A stretch of 64,000 bases of DNA, taken from NCBI GenBank assembly GCA_009760855.2, contig WPIO01000020.1, positions 1,115,001 to 1,179,000 on the forward strand, read 5' to 3'. A program made the position numbers and the translations under genes. The stretch is from Cristatella mucedo. Its lineage: Eukaryota; Bryozoa; Phylactolaemata; Cristatellidae. Positions 1 through 11,800 of the stretch are shown here, piece by piece (the stretch's first letter is position 1; each line of letters opens with the position of its first letter). The notes under the pieces were generated by a model that did no database searches, was not told the DNA's origin, and saw only the letters and a list, made by a program, of their open reading frames with translations.

Positions 1-3000
1 CGGCAAGTGGAAGATGAGGCTCATCAGCTCCATGATGCAGCTGCCACTTCCGGCTCGGAACGAGGTGAACAGTGCATTTCACGTGAGGGAGATCCGCGAC
101 TACTACGTGCCCAGCGAGAGGAGCGTCATGCTCAGGTAGCGCTCTGGCAGCGCAGGCCCCCCACACGTTGCACCTGCTGCCGCGGCTCGAAGCTGGGTTG
201 GTTGCAGCATGCACAGGCTTCTCATCGGCCGAGCGTGCTCTCGGCCGATGCTCGGCCACACCGACGCTCGAGCTGTAGCCTCTACGGGAGCTCGCACGCA
301 GTGTTTGTCTCGTAGGTACTCCGTGAAGGTGCTCGGAGAGAATCACCTCGTGAGCTTGCAGCTGAGCACCTCGCGGCCGGACGTTTACATCAAGATACAG
401 GTGCTCGACCGCGAAGAAGAGCTGGTGTCGGCAACCGGCAAAGGTCACGTGGTGCTCCCATCGTTCATCTTTCTCAAGGACCACTCGGGCGCCGACGCCG
501 AGCCGGAGAAGAGGCCCGGCTCGAGAGGATGTGAGTGGACCACTCTTGCTTCGCCGTGGAGCTGCCTCTTTTTCGCACTCTCTGTCACACTTCCTCGATC
601 CCGCAAGGCGAAACCCACGTGGTCGCCGACTCTGCACCCCTTGATTGATGCCTGCGTAAAGCCGTGATGCAAAACAAAGATGTTTATGCAAGCAGCAGAC
701 TTTTGCCTCCTTCCTGTGAGTCCTTCTCCCCCCCCCAAGGTTAGCAAGCACCATCTTAGCTCGTCGACTGTCTGCCGAGAAGCCTGAGGCTGCCATCTGC
801 GCTGCTCTCGGGCATGCGGCATGGGCCGTGCTTTAGTTCGAGTATGTCTTCGCTATCGTGAGTGTGACTCGCGTCAGCTCTCGTGGCAACCTCATTGCAT
901 GAAGGAGCGATATACATGACAATCGCCAGGTCGCAAGGCGAGATCAGACACATGCACCACAGGCCTCACCTCATCTTGGCACGAGCTCGTGCTCACATCT
1001 TGTTCATTCATTACACGCTGAGTGCCCCGATCATGTGATCCTATGTAAATCCTTAGATCACGGAAAAAACGAAAGTCCGAATCACGTGAGAGTGATGTGG
1101 GGTACTCTGGCACTGGGGACTCTTCTTTCACGTAGCCGTGATGATTGTGATAAAAAAGATTGCTGAGCCGACGTTGCCTCCGACGACGAAGCTTGTCAGT
1201 TCTGCTCCTAAGGTCTGTCGTTACTGAGTGCAATATCTAACATGGGTCTCTTGTTTCTTTGTATTGGCAAGCTTGCCGACCCAGCCATACTTGGAAGGAG
1301 AAGGCAGCGATATGAATTGATGCCACACTGCTTGGTTCTGTGTGTGTGTGTGTGTGTGTGTGCTCGAGTGTGTGAAGGCTTTTCACTCCTTTGGGCCACT
1401 TCTCTTCCAGTCTCAGTGCCTGCTTTAGTCAAATAAATGATGGCACAGTGGCCCGTTTAATTTATAGGTCAAGGCTGATTTAACAGCCTCATTTGTATAG
1501 CTTCAGAAGAGCCTTAATGACTGTCACCACACTTGCAGTGGGCAATAAAGGGTTGCCCGCTGCAGGGGACTCGAACCCTCGGCTTGGGTCGTGAAGAGCG
1601 AGCACCTTACCACTAGGCTTAGACCCAGGAGCCGTGCAGACTGTCCAACCACGCAGAATGTCGCTGGCCCTTCGACTTCCCAGGTTTCCCTGGATTCTGA
1701 ATTCGCCATATTGCCGCGTCTATCTGCTGCTCGAGCTGCCTCTTGAGCTGCAGCTTCGTTGCTTTCCCGAATCGATGATCTGCCCGACATTGCAGCGCCG
1801 GCCAGCCTCACTGGGGTGCTGCAGGCGCCTGCACGGATGATCCAACCTCGTTGTAGCTCTCAAGGGCGGCTCGAAGAGCAAGCCGACAAAGAGAAGTGGC
1901 TCGTCTGGACCATCGGTGAGTCGGCGATGTCGATGATGCCAACCTAGTTCTACCAGCACCAAGCAGCTCGAGGGCCGGCCGCCGGCCATTTGCTGCAAGC
2001 CACGGGGGGGGGGGGAGGCGGGAGGCAGCCGAGAGGGAGATGCCTCACTGCCTGATTCGCTATCGACAAAGCTAGGCAGCGACGTCTGCTTGAAATGTAA
2101 CGCACTTGCCGCCCGCGCTCGGTTTCGCGAAGGGAAGCTCAGGCTGTGCTCTGCAATCTCAATCTCTCACTGCTCTGCAATCTCAGCCCTCGTGTCTTTC
2201 TTATGCACATTGTCGTACCGCATGAGCTCGTCCATGCAGAAATCGTGCACACTGTGCACTGAAATGAGAATGTCATCTCTAACCGATTTACATCCTACGT
2301 TTCCTTGTGGGCTTACGAAATTTTTCTTTTATTCTTATTATTATTATTATTATGGCACGTAGCAGCGCATTTTTTGTTCGCTCGGCTGATTGATTCACTA
2401 CCCCCTTTTTTCGAAGCATCCTACTCTTTATAGCCAACTGTAACTGTGCTAAAAAATGCCCCGACCGTCCAGGCGGTGGCTTACCTGTCCACGCGGCTGC
2501 TTACCTGTCCAGGCGGCGGCTTACCTGTCCAGGCGGCGGCTTACCTGTCCAGGCGGCGGCTTACCTGTCCAGGCGGCGGCTTACCTGTCCAGGCGGCGGC
2601 TTACCTGTCCAGGCGGCGGCTTACCTGTCCAGGCGGCGGCTTACCTGTCCAGGCGGCGGCTTACCTGTCCAGGCGGCAGGTAGCTCGTGAGCGGTGCCAC
2701 TGCCTAGTCTACACTCTCTCCAACTGAATAGCCGGATTTGCACCAGCCGTGAGATGACCACCTCGTGGTCAGATGGTCAATGCCTCATACGATGAGGAGC
2801 TCAGTTCCTAGTCAGCTTTTCACATTCATGACTCACACTCATGTAAAAACTCATACTGGAAATGATCTCGCCTCTCAACCGTTGCCTTTCGGAAGTTTCA
2901 GCTGAATTGCAGCATGTGTTCGGGGCAGCACCTTACAAGCTGGCTTGTCCGTTGCACTTTGCCACAATATTTATAATATATAATTATATTATATAATGTA

Positions 3001-6000
3001 ACAATATTAACTTGATAATGTGTACTAAATTTTTATTATATATATACATATAAGCCCATATGGCTATCGGCTGGCCGTCTGATGCACCCACGGCACACGG
3101 CTGGATCAGCTCGGAACCGGGGTAGCCAAGCGCCTGCCGGCCTCCGTGTTTTAGTCTCGCCCACAGAGCAGGACTTCGGCCGGGGACGCCAACGATCTGC
3201 CAGACGATGACGAGTCGGTTCGGCCTCATAAGTACGTCATCCAGGCGGTCGTGATGCGAAGCAGCTGGCCACTCACACCGTCGCAGTGGGCCTTCGTCCA
3301 GGAGCTCAGGGAGCAGGAGAAGAACGAGATGCGCCGTGAGTCCGTCGCTCAAGCTCAAGGGCACTCGGTCCTGTGCCCTTTCAGCGAAAAAAACTCGCTG
3401 TTCTCAGTGTTCTGAGCTTTTGCTTACAACTTCGGGGGGGGTTGACATAAACCCGGAGCTCGGAAGGTTAATGACCTGTGAAGTGACACATATGCGAACG
3501 AGGGCACACCGAAAGAAAACTAGACTACGAACCTTTCCACGAAATGTATTAAGGCCCCGAATTAGTGGACGTCCGAGGCAAACAGTGGTCACAGGCTTGT
3601 ACAACGATCTCGTACAATGCACGCACGTGCCTGAGAGGGGAGAGAAGCATGTCCACTCAAGCTCGAAAACAGTAGATGAGAGAGCGATGCAGGCTGCCAA
3701 AAAGGTCACATGGCCCGTTGCCATTCACGAGTCAATCTGCCCAATCAGTGGCATAGAGCCAGGCTGCTGCTGCTGAGGTCTCATGTGTTCACGCGAAGAT
3801 CGCCCATCGGGCAGGCGAAGGTCGTGAGTCTGGCTGAGGCAGGACACCGTGGGGGAAATATACTGAACACACAAGGCTCCCACTCCCCAGTCGCGTGTGA
3901 GCGGAAGCGACGACATTATGCCACATAATCAACAAAGCACGGAGGAAAGGGTAGCAGTCGACTGGGCCCGTTTCGGGCACGAGAGGCTTTCGACAGTCGC
4001 AATTGTCGACTGTGGAGCTATATTACACCGTTACGGAGCAACGATGCCGAACCTCTTTACCGGCTGCACTCTGCAGCCATTGCTCTTTGTTGAGATCGTG
4101 ATGTGATTATGCCTACCCCACCCTACGACAGTGCCGTGCCTAAATGTTGGTGTCTGCTGGTACTAGGCTGGAGGTCCCTCCCGACCTTGACCAATCGGAG
4201 CGAAGCGTTCCTACTGCTAGGCATTAGCAGCAACGCTAACAAATCGGAGCGCAGCTTTCTGGGTCACAGACGACAGGAAGCTCCGGTTAGATGAAAATCT
4301 GTCAAAGAGTTGATGATTAAACGTTGTTGAGTTCGGTTGTGTTCCGAGTGCTCCAAGTCTTTTGCTGTTAAGAAATACATTAACGCTCACGACATCTTTA
4401 TTCATGCCACATCAAGGATCGTAGCATCGGGACGTAGCCTCAACTCTGACGGAAGTAGCCTACTGAAGCATGCCAGAGTGCATTCGGGTGGCAAGCAAAC
4501 CTTCGGTGAGCTCCCGGCGACAGGTGGCTTTAGCCCCAGGTCTCTGCCTTCGATAGGGTCGCGAGTGACTTCGTCGCCCGTCGTCCTGCCTCGGCTGCCT
4601 TGCTCTAGGTCCCTGAGCACCACGTGACATGCTGACAAATTCGCTCCCTGGCACTGCAGCGCTCGTCCGTCGTCACCGGGCCTTTTCGAGACCCGTGGTG
4701 GCCACCTCGCTTCAGTGGTCAAACCAAAGGAGCGAGAGCCATCGCCGTCGAGTCAGGCGAGCAAGGATCCGAAGGCTGCCAACAGCAACGCAGCAAAGCC
4801 CAAGGCGGCCGCAAAAGGAGGCGCCAAGGGCGACAAGCAGGGCGCGGCCGCTGCCGCAGCTGCGCCCAAAGAGAAGACGTCCCGGCCGCCGTCGGTCATG
4901 TTCGACGCCGTGAAGCCGCACTGGATAATGCGCATCGTGAGCGACGCGAGCAACCAGGTAACCGAACGACCAATATCTCTGCAGGGCAACTTCCTGCAGG
5001 GGGCACCCCGGATGCAGGGGGCTAGGAGGGCGCCCAGCTGCTCGCACGGCCGTTGGGTAGGAGGGGGCAAGCTTGCCATCCGGAAGCGGCGTCTATGGAA
5101 AAAGCTATCGGAAAGAGAGCAGCCAGAGTCGATTTGCTTTCAGGACGACGTGGAGATTAAGAAGGACGCTGAACGGTACAACGAGATCAAGGCTCTGAAG
5201 AGAGCCTGGGAGGAGGCCGAGCCAGGAAGAGCTGCCAAGGTGAATAAAGGACACGCCCCTTCGACACGCCCCCACACCGCTGCCCCCATGCGACCACCAC
5301 AGCGAGCCCACTGCAGCTAGACATTCTTTTCTTGCTGGGCGGCTTTCCCTTTTGCTCTCTTCATCCATCCATTCGTGTATCTAGCTCTATCTATATATCG
5401 ATCAACTGGGATCTTAGCCCATAGGAGTGAGGTGCTAGCTCTTTATGACCTGGATCGTGAGTCCTGCAGCTGTCGATCTTGTATTGACCACTACAAGCAG
5501 CAGTGGTAGCTGTTCAGGCTCTTCTGCTGCTATATAAATGAGGCCCTTGAATTAGCTCACCTTCAACTTTAACTTTACCTATCTATCTATCCATATATCT
5601 GTCTATCTGTCTCTGTACATCTCCTGGCTCTCTTGTCTCTCAGCTGGTTTTCCCATCCTAGAAGTTGGAGCTGATGAGAGCAAAAACCCCAAGGGAGTTG
5701 TGCCTCCAATCTGTTCACAATGTCTGTTTGCAATTGCAGGCCGTCCAGTCGCGGCTGCGTTACCTGGCGACTCATGTGGTGAAAACGAACGAAGGCATTG
5801 CACCCGATTTGGACCAGCAGACGACGGCACTTGCTTCCCCTGAGAACGAGGTGGCAGCACTAGAGCAGACGCTGGCAGCTGCCGAGCTGACAGACGGCGG
5901 TGGCGTGTCTGCCTTGTTGCTCGAACCTCCACCTGCACCCAAACCCAAAGAAGTGCTGCCACCTCTAGATCTTAGCCCGTTCTTGGGGTGAGTGTGTGGT

Positions 6001-9000
6001 TTACTGGTTTACGTGGTTTCACTTACCTGTAAACTTACTTGTTCAAGACGAGGCAACAGATCCGATCGACCTGGAGGGGCGTGCCTGCAACAAACCGACT
6101 GGGCATGCCCCTTCTGCCCATCTGTAATTGCGTGCAGCTCAATGCAAGACAAGGTTCGGGGGCCCAGTCCTCGACTTACTGGCTACCGACAAACGTCCCA
6201 GTGTTACTTGGAAATTGGAAACCTAGCCCTCAAAACGGGCAACATTGCAAATATTTGGGCCTGTTTAGGCTTGGAGACCACGCCCAAGTTCGACTTTGCA
6301 TTCGTGATATCGAGTCTTGACCTCTGTAACTCACTACTTGCAAGTCTTTCTGCTTGTGTTATAATGTGCCTATAGGTGATGATCAACTTTGTAGCTGGGC
6401 TTGTCTGTCGTGAATGTCACAGTTGCCATATTACACCATTTCGCACCGAACTGCAGCGGTTACCCATCAAGCAGCTTAGCGACTTCAAGGTTTTGTCACT
6501 TACTTTTAATCCCTTCATTCTCTTGCTCCAGCCCAGCTATCGAAAATGCTTCCTAATCAGGCTAGGTAGGCATTATGTCCACCCTCTTCTTCCTTAAATC
6601 GTTTGGCTATACCTCGGACGAATCTCAAATTCTTTACAGACCGTGCCTTAGCTTGTATGCTCCCAAAGCCTGGAACTCACTCGAAACTGAGGCCATGAAA
6701 TCCCCTGACTTGACGACGTTTAAAAAGAAGCTTAAAATGCACGTCTCTTGCAGCATTTGCTGGATACACAGCCCTGTGTGTCCTTTGTTTGCAGCCGTGA
6801 TGGCCCACTAGGTAAGGTGGATTTTCGCGACCTCGGTCCCGAGGTCGTGGGTTCTAATCCAGCTGTGTCGAGGCTGTATTGCCACTGCAAGCACTGGTGA
6901 TAGCCGTAATGGCTCTTATATCGCTATAGAAAAGAGGCTGTTGAATCAGCTAGCATGTATATGCTGACACTGTGCCTGCGCTCACTAATCAATTGACATC
7001 CTTCCTTTGTAGCAGATGTAAAGTGCCTACAAAGAGATTGAGATCTCTCGGGGTGCTATATAAAAAAGGCCATTATTATTATAATTAATTCTGGGTGTAC
7101 CTCTGGGTCCTTTCGATTTGCAGGCAACTGCAGACAAATGTCAGCTGAGAGTGTATGTGGATATATGTTACTGATGTGTATGAATTGTATACAACCTCCA
7201 GCTGGTCCCATTCGGTTGCATGTGGCTGACAGGTTTTGCAGTGCTGAGTTGGGGAAAACCTTCGGGAGAATAATGAGTGTTCGTAGTCGAATCACCCCCA
7301 AACTTGTGACCTTAGTCATCAATTGATACAGTTAGGTGTGGGGCCAGTTGCCGACGGGAAGGAGATCGCAGTGGTCGGAGTGAAGACCGGGCAAGTAGAC
7401 GGACCTTATACTCCTGGAGGTAAGGAGGTCGAAGGCACAGACATGTAGTATCTCGGAGGGTTCTCTAGCAGCCGACCAATTAGAAGAAGACTACAACAAC
7501 TGTATGGATGCTCGCTTGTGTGACGTCATCAGCATATGGAACTGTAACAGTTTGGGTTAAAAATATATATTGCTGTGAAAAGCGGGCATTATAAATCATT
7601 AGATACGATAAATTGGTGGACATAAGGGTGGGCTGCCAAAAGCCAGCTGCACATTTGATGAGGTCTGGTCGGCTTTTCTACTCAAAGTTTTGTGTTGAAA
7701 ATTCCGTGTTAAAGAAGGCCCGTCATACCATACATGTCCATCTTACATTGTGCCGAAGTTACTACCTATGTTTTACAATTGCGATTGCTAGCAACCTTTC
7801 GTTTGTGCTTCTCTTTCGTCCTCTTGTCACTGCCTTCGACTGTTTTAATCCCAGTTTCAAGTTTTAGTTCCTTGCGAATAGATGAGATCACTTACCTGTT
7901 TAATGAAGAGGGTGCACTATTTCTTCCATTTATTTTCCCGGCACTTGGGAAACTTAATGATCTCCAGTTCTGAAAGCTCTCCGGGTGCCTGGTCAGGGTG
8001 AATGCTGGATGATATCACAACCCCCCCCCCCCCCCCCCGATAACGAGGCTCGTTCTGACTAAAAAAAGTCGGATCTGCGAGCGAGGAGCGGCCATTTTGA
8101 AGTTATTTCGAAGCTTTTCGTGGAACTGCCAGTCCTGGAGCTGATAACGCTGTGCTGCTCAAGGCTGCACATGAACTACATTTCTGCATTCCATCGTGCG
8201 GCAGTCACTGCATGTGAAAACTCGCACTTACATTTTCAATCGCACTTTATTTCTTGCTTTTCTCGCGTCCTTCTCAAACTGCCTTCGACTGCTATGGCAA
8301 CTATAAAAATAGCGTTAGTTCCTCGAGAGTAGATGGGCGCATGCATACGTGTCTACGTGTAGGGGCTATACTATTACTACTATTTTACTTCCACCCGGGA
8401 AGCTTTACGACATCTGGATCTGAGATCTCTTCCAATGCTAGGTAAGAAGGACTTACCCATCATCCGATAGCGACGTTAGTTCAACTCCAAACAGTTCGGA
8501 CAGTGTTAAAACATATACTTCAAAGTTTGTCGAACTCGAGACAGGTTCGCGGACTACTTGATTTTGAACGTTTGCTATCCTTGAAACAGTCTAACCATGG
8601 CCAGCATTAAAAATAATAATAATATTAATCATACATTTGTATTGCGAACTTGGAGAACTGAATCTCTATCTGGATACACTTGACAGATGCTGCATAGAAA
8701 GCATTACCAAATATTTGGTAGTACTTTCAAGTGAGTAATTAGAAATAACTGTAGGCTGACACTGCTTCATCAAATCGCTTGCTTACTTAGCAGCTAGTAT
8801 CTCGCCTTTCGTTCGCTCCCATCGTGGACTGAGCAGCGATTGATTACCTTCTCAGTGTACACCGCGCCTACACATCCCGAGCAGACTGTGCGCGTTTGTT
8901 TTCCGTAGGAAAATTTCGGACACTCCTCGTTACCTCGACTCGATTGAGATTGATAGGCAGGCTGAAATAAGGCAAAAAGAATTTCAAAAATACCGTCAAT

Positions 9001-10002
9001 TTCGAGACGCCGTGGAGAGATGGCGCGAAGAAGACCGACAAGAGAGGAACTGCACGAAAGTGCAGCAACTTGACAAATTTGAACGCATGCAGGTACGAAC
9101 GAAGTTTGCACTTCTGTGATCTCGCTTGAAGCAGGCTGCACGGGATATATGCTGTCCGTGATATACTGTATTTCTATTAAGTTCAGTCCTTAAGTAATTT
9201 GCACTACCTTTTTGTGAACCTTCTCCTGCATCTCATCCGTAGCCGGTAAAAGGGTAAAAGGATAGGATGGGTGAGTAAAATAGGGTATAAGATATGAAGG
9301 GCAAGATAATGATCAGAGAGAAGAGAAGGCTAGCGCGTTAGAGACACACAGAGAGAGAAGAGAGACAGACAGATAGACGACAGAGAGGCAGGCAGACAGA
9401 GAGAGACAGAGAGAGAAGAGAGACAGACAGACGACAGAGACAGGCAGAGAGAGACAGAGAGAGAAAGAGAGAGAGAGGGAGGGAGGAAGGGAAAAGGTAG
9501 TAAAATGGTGGGATGTCACTGGGTGACTGTGTCCCTGAAAAAAGAGGATCGCATAGCGAGAAATTAAAATCACCAGTACTGATTGATGTGTCCAATCTTC
9601 GAGTGAAAGGCGCTCGACGCCCTTGCTTCTAAAGAATTTCCAGGCCGCGATTTTGAAGCCGCTTGCTTGACGCGTTTTCTTGAGCTCGGCGCCACTGTTT
9701 CTGTTGATTTTGATGTGGCCCGCTCTTGCGAGACGTGCCACACGCCACTGGACACGGTAGAATGCACCGCACTGCAGGCCGTGCTCGACGAAAAGAGAGC
9801 CGAGGTGAACAAGCCCCGAGAAGCCATCAGACAGCAGTACCTGGAAGCCGAGCGCAAGCACCTCGAAGAGCTGGCTGCCGCGGAAGCTGCGCTGAAGGCG
9901 GAGCAAGAGAAGAGCTTGCCTTCGCCCAAGGGCAGGCGGAGCGCAAAGAAAAGCCCCAGGGGCGCGCCAGCGCCTCCTGCCAAGTCGGGCAAGAAAAAGT
10001 AG
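1..10002 (+). CDS. ADGB: Androglobin, C-terminal half (5' part outside window), at least 8 exons
   Basis: Androglobin is a large calpain-like/globin chimera linked to cilia and spermatogenesis; only its region after the globin domain is present. Exons read: 2-135, 316-530, 3155 or 3167-3335, 4716-4957, 5144-5239, 5740-5987, 8909-9092, 9778-10002 (stop). Phases join from 3335 to the stop (phase 1, 0, 0, 2, 0). Family-like stretches are RPDVYIKIQVLD, SSWPLTPSQWAFVQ, KALKRAWEEAEPGRA and a charged helix around QAEIRQKEFQKYRQF. The exon at 4716 is low-complexity Ala/Lys/Pro; the C terminus is a helical segment ending in a basic Lys/Pro tail. The 530 donor (phase 1) does not match the phase-0 start at 3155/3167, so a short exon between them is probably missed. 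Identification rests on remembered family similarity in the KALKRAW and SSWPLT blocks. Confidence 0.82.
1339..1362. repeat. (TG)n microsatellite
   Basis: Uninterrupted TG dinucleotides in an ADGB intron. Confidence 0.95.
1466..1632 (-). mobile_element. SINE-B copy (tRNA-derived)
   Basis: Reverse complement reads a tRNA-like head with an A box, a B box close to GGTTCGAGTCC, then the SINE-B body: TATTGCC..CTGCAAG, GGCTCTTC, TATA-like AAATGAGGCTG, and a TAAATCAGC end. The same order occurs at about 5408, 6792, 10630, 25798, 40963, 42468, 46197 and 50403. Confidence 0.75.
2461..2680. repeat. 20-bp minisatellite, 11 units
   Basis: Unit TTACCTGTCCAGGCGGCGGC repeats head to tail. The first two units are diverged and the last is modified. 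The unit length is not a multiple of three, so open reading through it is an artefact. It lies in an ADGB intron, and each unit carries a CAG/G acceptor-like motif. Confidence 0.95.
4337..4500 (+). pseudogene. C2H2 zinc-finger relic in an ADGB intron
   Basis: A reading frame contains CSECSKSFAVKKYINAH followed by H after four residues, which fits C-X2-C-X12-H-X4-H. It then has LLKHARVHSGGKQ, which looks like the H-X3-H half and TGEKP-type linker of a second finger whose cysteine pair is lost. No intact gene surrounds it, and the frame ends in unrelated sequence. It is probably a decayed fragment of a multi-finger gene rather than an ADGB exon, since the flanking ADGB exons already join in phase without it. 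Confidence 0.5.
5408..5575 (+). mobile_element. SINE-B copy
   Basis: It shows the tRNA-like head, then TATTG..CACTACAAGC, GGCTCTTCTGCTGCTATATA and AAATGAGGC..GAATTAGCTC, in the same order as the other SINE-B copies. It sits in the ADGB intron between the 5239 donor and the 5740 acceptor, and is followed by a (TATC)n-like tract to about 5630. Confidence 0.7.
6220..7080 (+). mobile_element. LINE-A 3' fragment, with nested SINE-B
   Basis: Degenerate coding for the LINE-A C terminus is recognisable: GLVCRECHSCHITPF, FKVLSLTF, YAPKAWNSL and DLTTFKKKLK in shifting frames. It ends in the LINE-A stem-loop (GTAAAGTGCC...GGGGTGCTATA) and an ATT-rich tail. The 5' part is missing and several stops are present. 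A SINE-B copy interrupts it near 6792-6955. It occupies the ADGB intron between 5987 and 8909. Confidence 0.75.
6792..6955 (+). mobile_element. SINE-B copy nested in LINE-A
   Basis: The head has TGGCCCACTAGG (A box) and GGTTCTAATCC (B box), then TATTGCCACTGCAAGC and GAGGCTGTTGAATCAGCTAG. LINE-A sequence continues on both sides. Confidence 0.8.
7081..8908 (+). other. ADGB intron remainder, no gene seen
   Basis: It contains a C homopolymer (8021-8038) and short open frames without a recognisable domain. It ends in a pyrimidine-rich stretch and TAG acceptor at 8907-8908. Confidence 0.5.
9343..9490. repeat. (GA)n-rich low-complexity tract
   Basis: GAGA/GACAGA repeats in the last ADGB intron. 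The Ser/Leu-rich open frame read on the opposite strand is a product of this tract. Confidence 0.9.
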
Positions 10003-10194
10003 AAATCCGCTCGGACGGACACGCTCGGTCTGTCCACTGACCTTGGGTGACCTTCACACTGCTTTGTGAGCTGCCTCGATTAGGCGCTTGTGTAAGACTG
10101 CAGCGCCAGATTGTATGGCAGACTTTTCTGCTAATTTCACGCGTTCAAATTGACGTAACGCATAGGCTCATAATGATGTTGAGATAAACGAATT

Positions 10195-10470
10195 AAACTT
10201 CCAGTTAACGAGGTGAAATGCTCAGAGAGTTTACTCGCCATTTCGTCAATGCGTGCTGACACTGTGCATGCTGCCACTAACCACATTTGCATGCTGACCC
10301 TGTGCATGTCACCCCTAACCATGTTATTCATTTCGTTTGTTTTTTTCAAGCATGATTTTACTTACCATTCAATTGCATTTCACTTTACAGCAGATGTAAA
10401 GCGCCTAGAGAGAGATTGGGTTCTCTGAGGGCGCTTTATCAAGTGAATTATTATTATTATTATTATTGTC
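10195..10470 (+). mobile_element. LINE-A 3' UTR fragment
   Basis: Nearly identical to the 3' end of the copy at 42783-44058: the CTGACACTGTGCATGCTGCC block, then the stem-loop at 10398-10437 (AAAGCGCC ... GGCGCTTT with an inner AGAGA/TCTCT pair) and an (ATT)n tail. It begins about 190 bp after the ADGB stop, so ADGB transcripts may read into it. Confidence 0.85.
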
Positions 10471-10629
10471 AATCAGCGGTGCTGCTGACGTACGACAGTC
10501 GAAATCGACGTTAAGTTAATGTTAATAATGTTAATCGACGTTAAATTAAGTGTTATGATAATACGCGTATGTAAGTATGCGATCGTATGTGCGTATGTAT
10601 GCGATCGTATGTACGTGTGTATGCGATCC

Positions 10630-10832
10630 CGCTTTGGCCCGACGGTTTGTTAAGCTTACAAAGCACCATGACCAAGTGTGTCCCGCAAAACCTCAGGTCT
10701 TTAGCCAGGGGTAGGGTGCTCCCACTTCACGACCCAGGTCGTGCGTTTGAGTACTGCAATAGGCAATCCTTTACTTCCGCCTGGAATTCATGGTGATGGT
10801 CCCTAAGGCTCTTCGGCAGCTATATAAATTAT
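10630..10832 (+). mobile_element. SINE-B copy
   Basis: TTCACGACCCAGGTCGTGCG in the tRNA-like head, then GGCTCTTCGGCAGCTATATAAAT. The body is diverged. Confidence 0.6.
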
Positions 10833-10913
10833 AACAATAATAACACATTTGTATTATTATTAATTCCCTCGGAGAACTTAATCTCTTTATTGGCGTTTTA
10901 CATATGTGTGAAG

Positions 10914-11205
10914 TGTAGTTCGATTGCATGCGGGCTGGTACCGCTCCATTCCTAAACAGCTGTTGGAAGCATCATCGAGAGGGGCCTGTGCACAGCTGCG
11001 GTCTGCGTCTAAGGCCAATAACCCACTGGGGAACAGATGGTGGATTCACCATCGGGGTCGGCCAAGGCTCAGCGTGAGTCGAGGAGAGGGGACTAGAGTG
11101 GGATAGAGGGGTGAGTGAAGTCGTGCTCCCTCTGCTCTGTGAGTAGTAGAATAAATTGTTGGCGTTGTTCATCGGCTGGCTCTCTGATGTGCGAACCAAA
11201 CTACA
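10914..11205 (+). mobile_element. Solo LTR fossil
   Basis: This 292-bp unit starts TGTAGTT and ends AACTACA, a perfect 7-bp terminal inverted repeat of TG...CA type. It is flanked by the 5-bp direct repeat TGAAG (10909-10913 and 11206-11210). An AATAAA lies near the 3' part in + orientation. No internal coding region is present, so it reads as a solo LTR from a Gypsy/BEL-type element. It sits inside the minus-strand LINE-A copy and is therefore younger than that copy. Confidence 0.8.
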
Positions 11206-11394
11206 TGAAGGAAGTATGATCGAATGGTTAGTGGCAGCATGCTCAATGACAACAAGCATAACATGGTTAGGGGTAACATTCGCAGGGTCAGTATGCAAAT
11301 ATGGTTGGAGGCAGCATGCATAGCGTTTTTAACTTCTTTTTAAATGTCAGTAAGTCAGGGGATCTCGTAACGTCGGTCGGAAGTGAATTCCACG

Positions 11395-11800
11395 TGTAGT
11401 TCGTATGTACGTGTGTATGTATGTTTTGTATGCCAGCTCCTGACTTGTGACCTTAAGGTCAAGGGGCGTGTAGTTCGTATGTACGCGTCTATGCATGTAT
11501 TGTATGCCGGCTCCTCTGATGAGCCTGTGATGTGGCGTGGACACAGGCCGGTAACCCGCTGGTGGCCAGATGGTGGATTCACCATCTGGGTCGGCCGGTG
11601 CACACCTGCGGTCGCCTGTGATGTGGTATGGACACAGCCCGGTAACTCCCTGGTGGGGAGATGGTGGACTGGAGAGTGGAGGAGTGGGGAGTCGAGCGAG
11701 AGTAGGAGCCGAAGGGAGCCGTGGGCTCTTCGGCTCCGTGCGTTGGTAATAAACTGTCGGTGTTGGACATCGGCTGGCTCTGCTGTGCGAACAAACTACC
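11395..11800 (+). mobile_element. Second solo LTR fossil, same family
   Basis: It shares its 3' half with the 10914 copy: the AATAAA region, then CATCGGCTGGCTCT and TGTGCGAAC. It starts TGTAGTTCG and is flanked by a near-perfect 5-bp duplication (11390-11394 and 11801-11805). It is longer than the first copy because of two internal tandem duplications, including a 74-bp one starting at 11395 and 11469. It is inserted in the same LINE-A copy. Confidence 0.75.

Larger units (their letters stand above)
531..3154 (+). other. ADGB intron with SINE-B, minisatellite and AT-rich tract
   Basis: It lies between the 316-530 and 3155/3167-3335 exons. It holds a (TG)n tract at 1339-1362, a minus-strand SINE-B at 1466-1632, an (ATT)n tract at 2335-2353, a 20-bp minisatellite at 2461-2680 and an AT-rich block at 2970-3050. 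The splice phases predict a short undetected exon somewhere here. Confidence 0.6.

Noticed and set aside
2446-2727. Open frames of 75-93 codons across the 20-bp repeat
   Set aside because: The repeat has no stops in any frame, so the frames are a by-product; also considered and rejected as a CRISPR array because there are no spacers.
3336-3776. 146-codon + frame after the ADGB exon
   Set aside because: It begins at the intron start (GTGAGT donor at 3336) and the next ADGB exon joins in phase without it.
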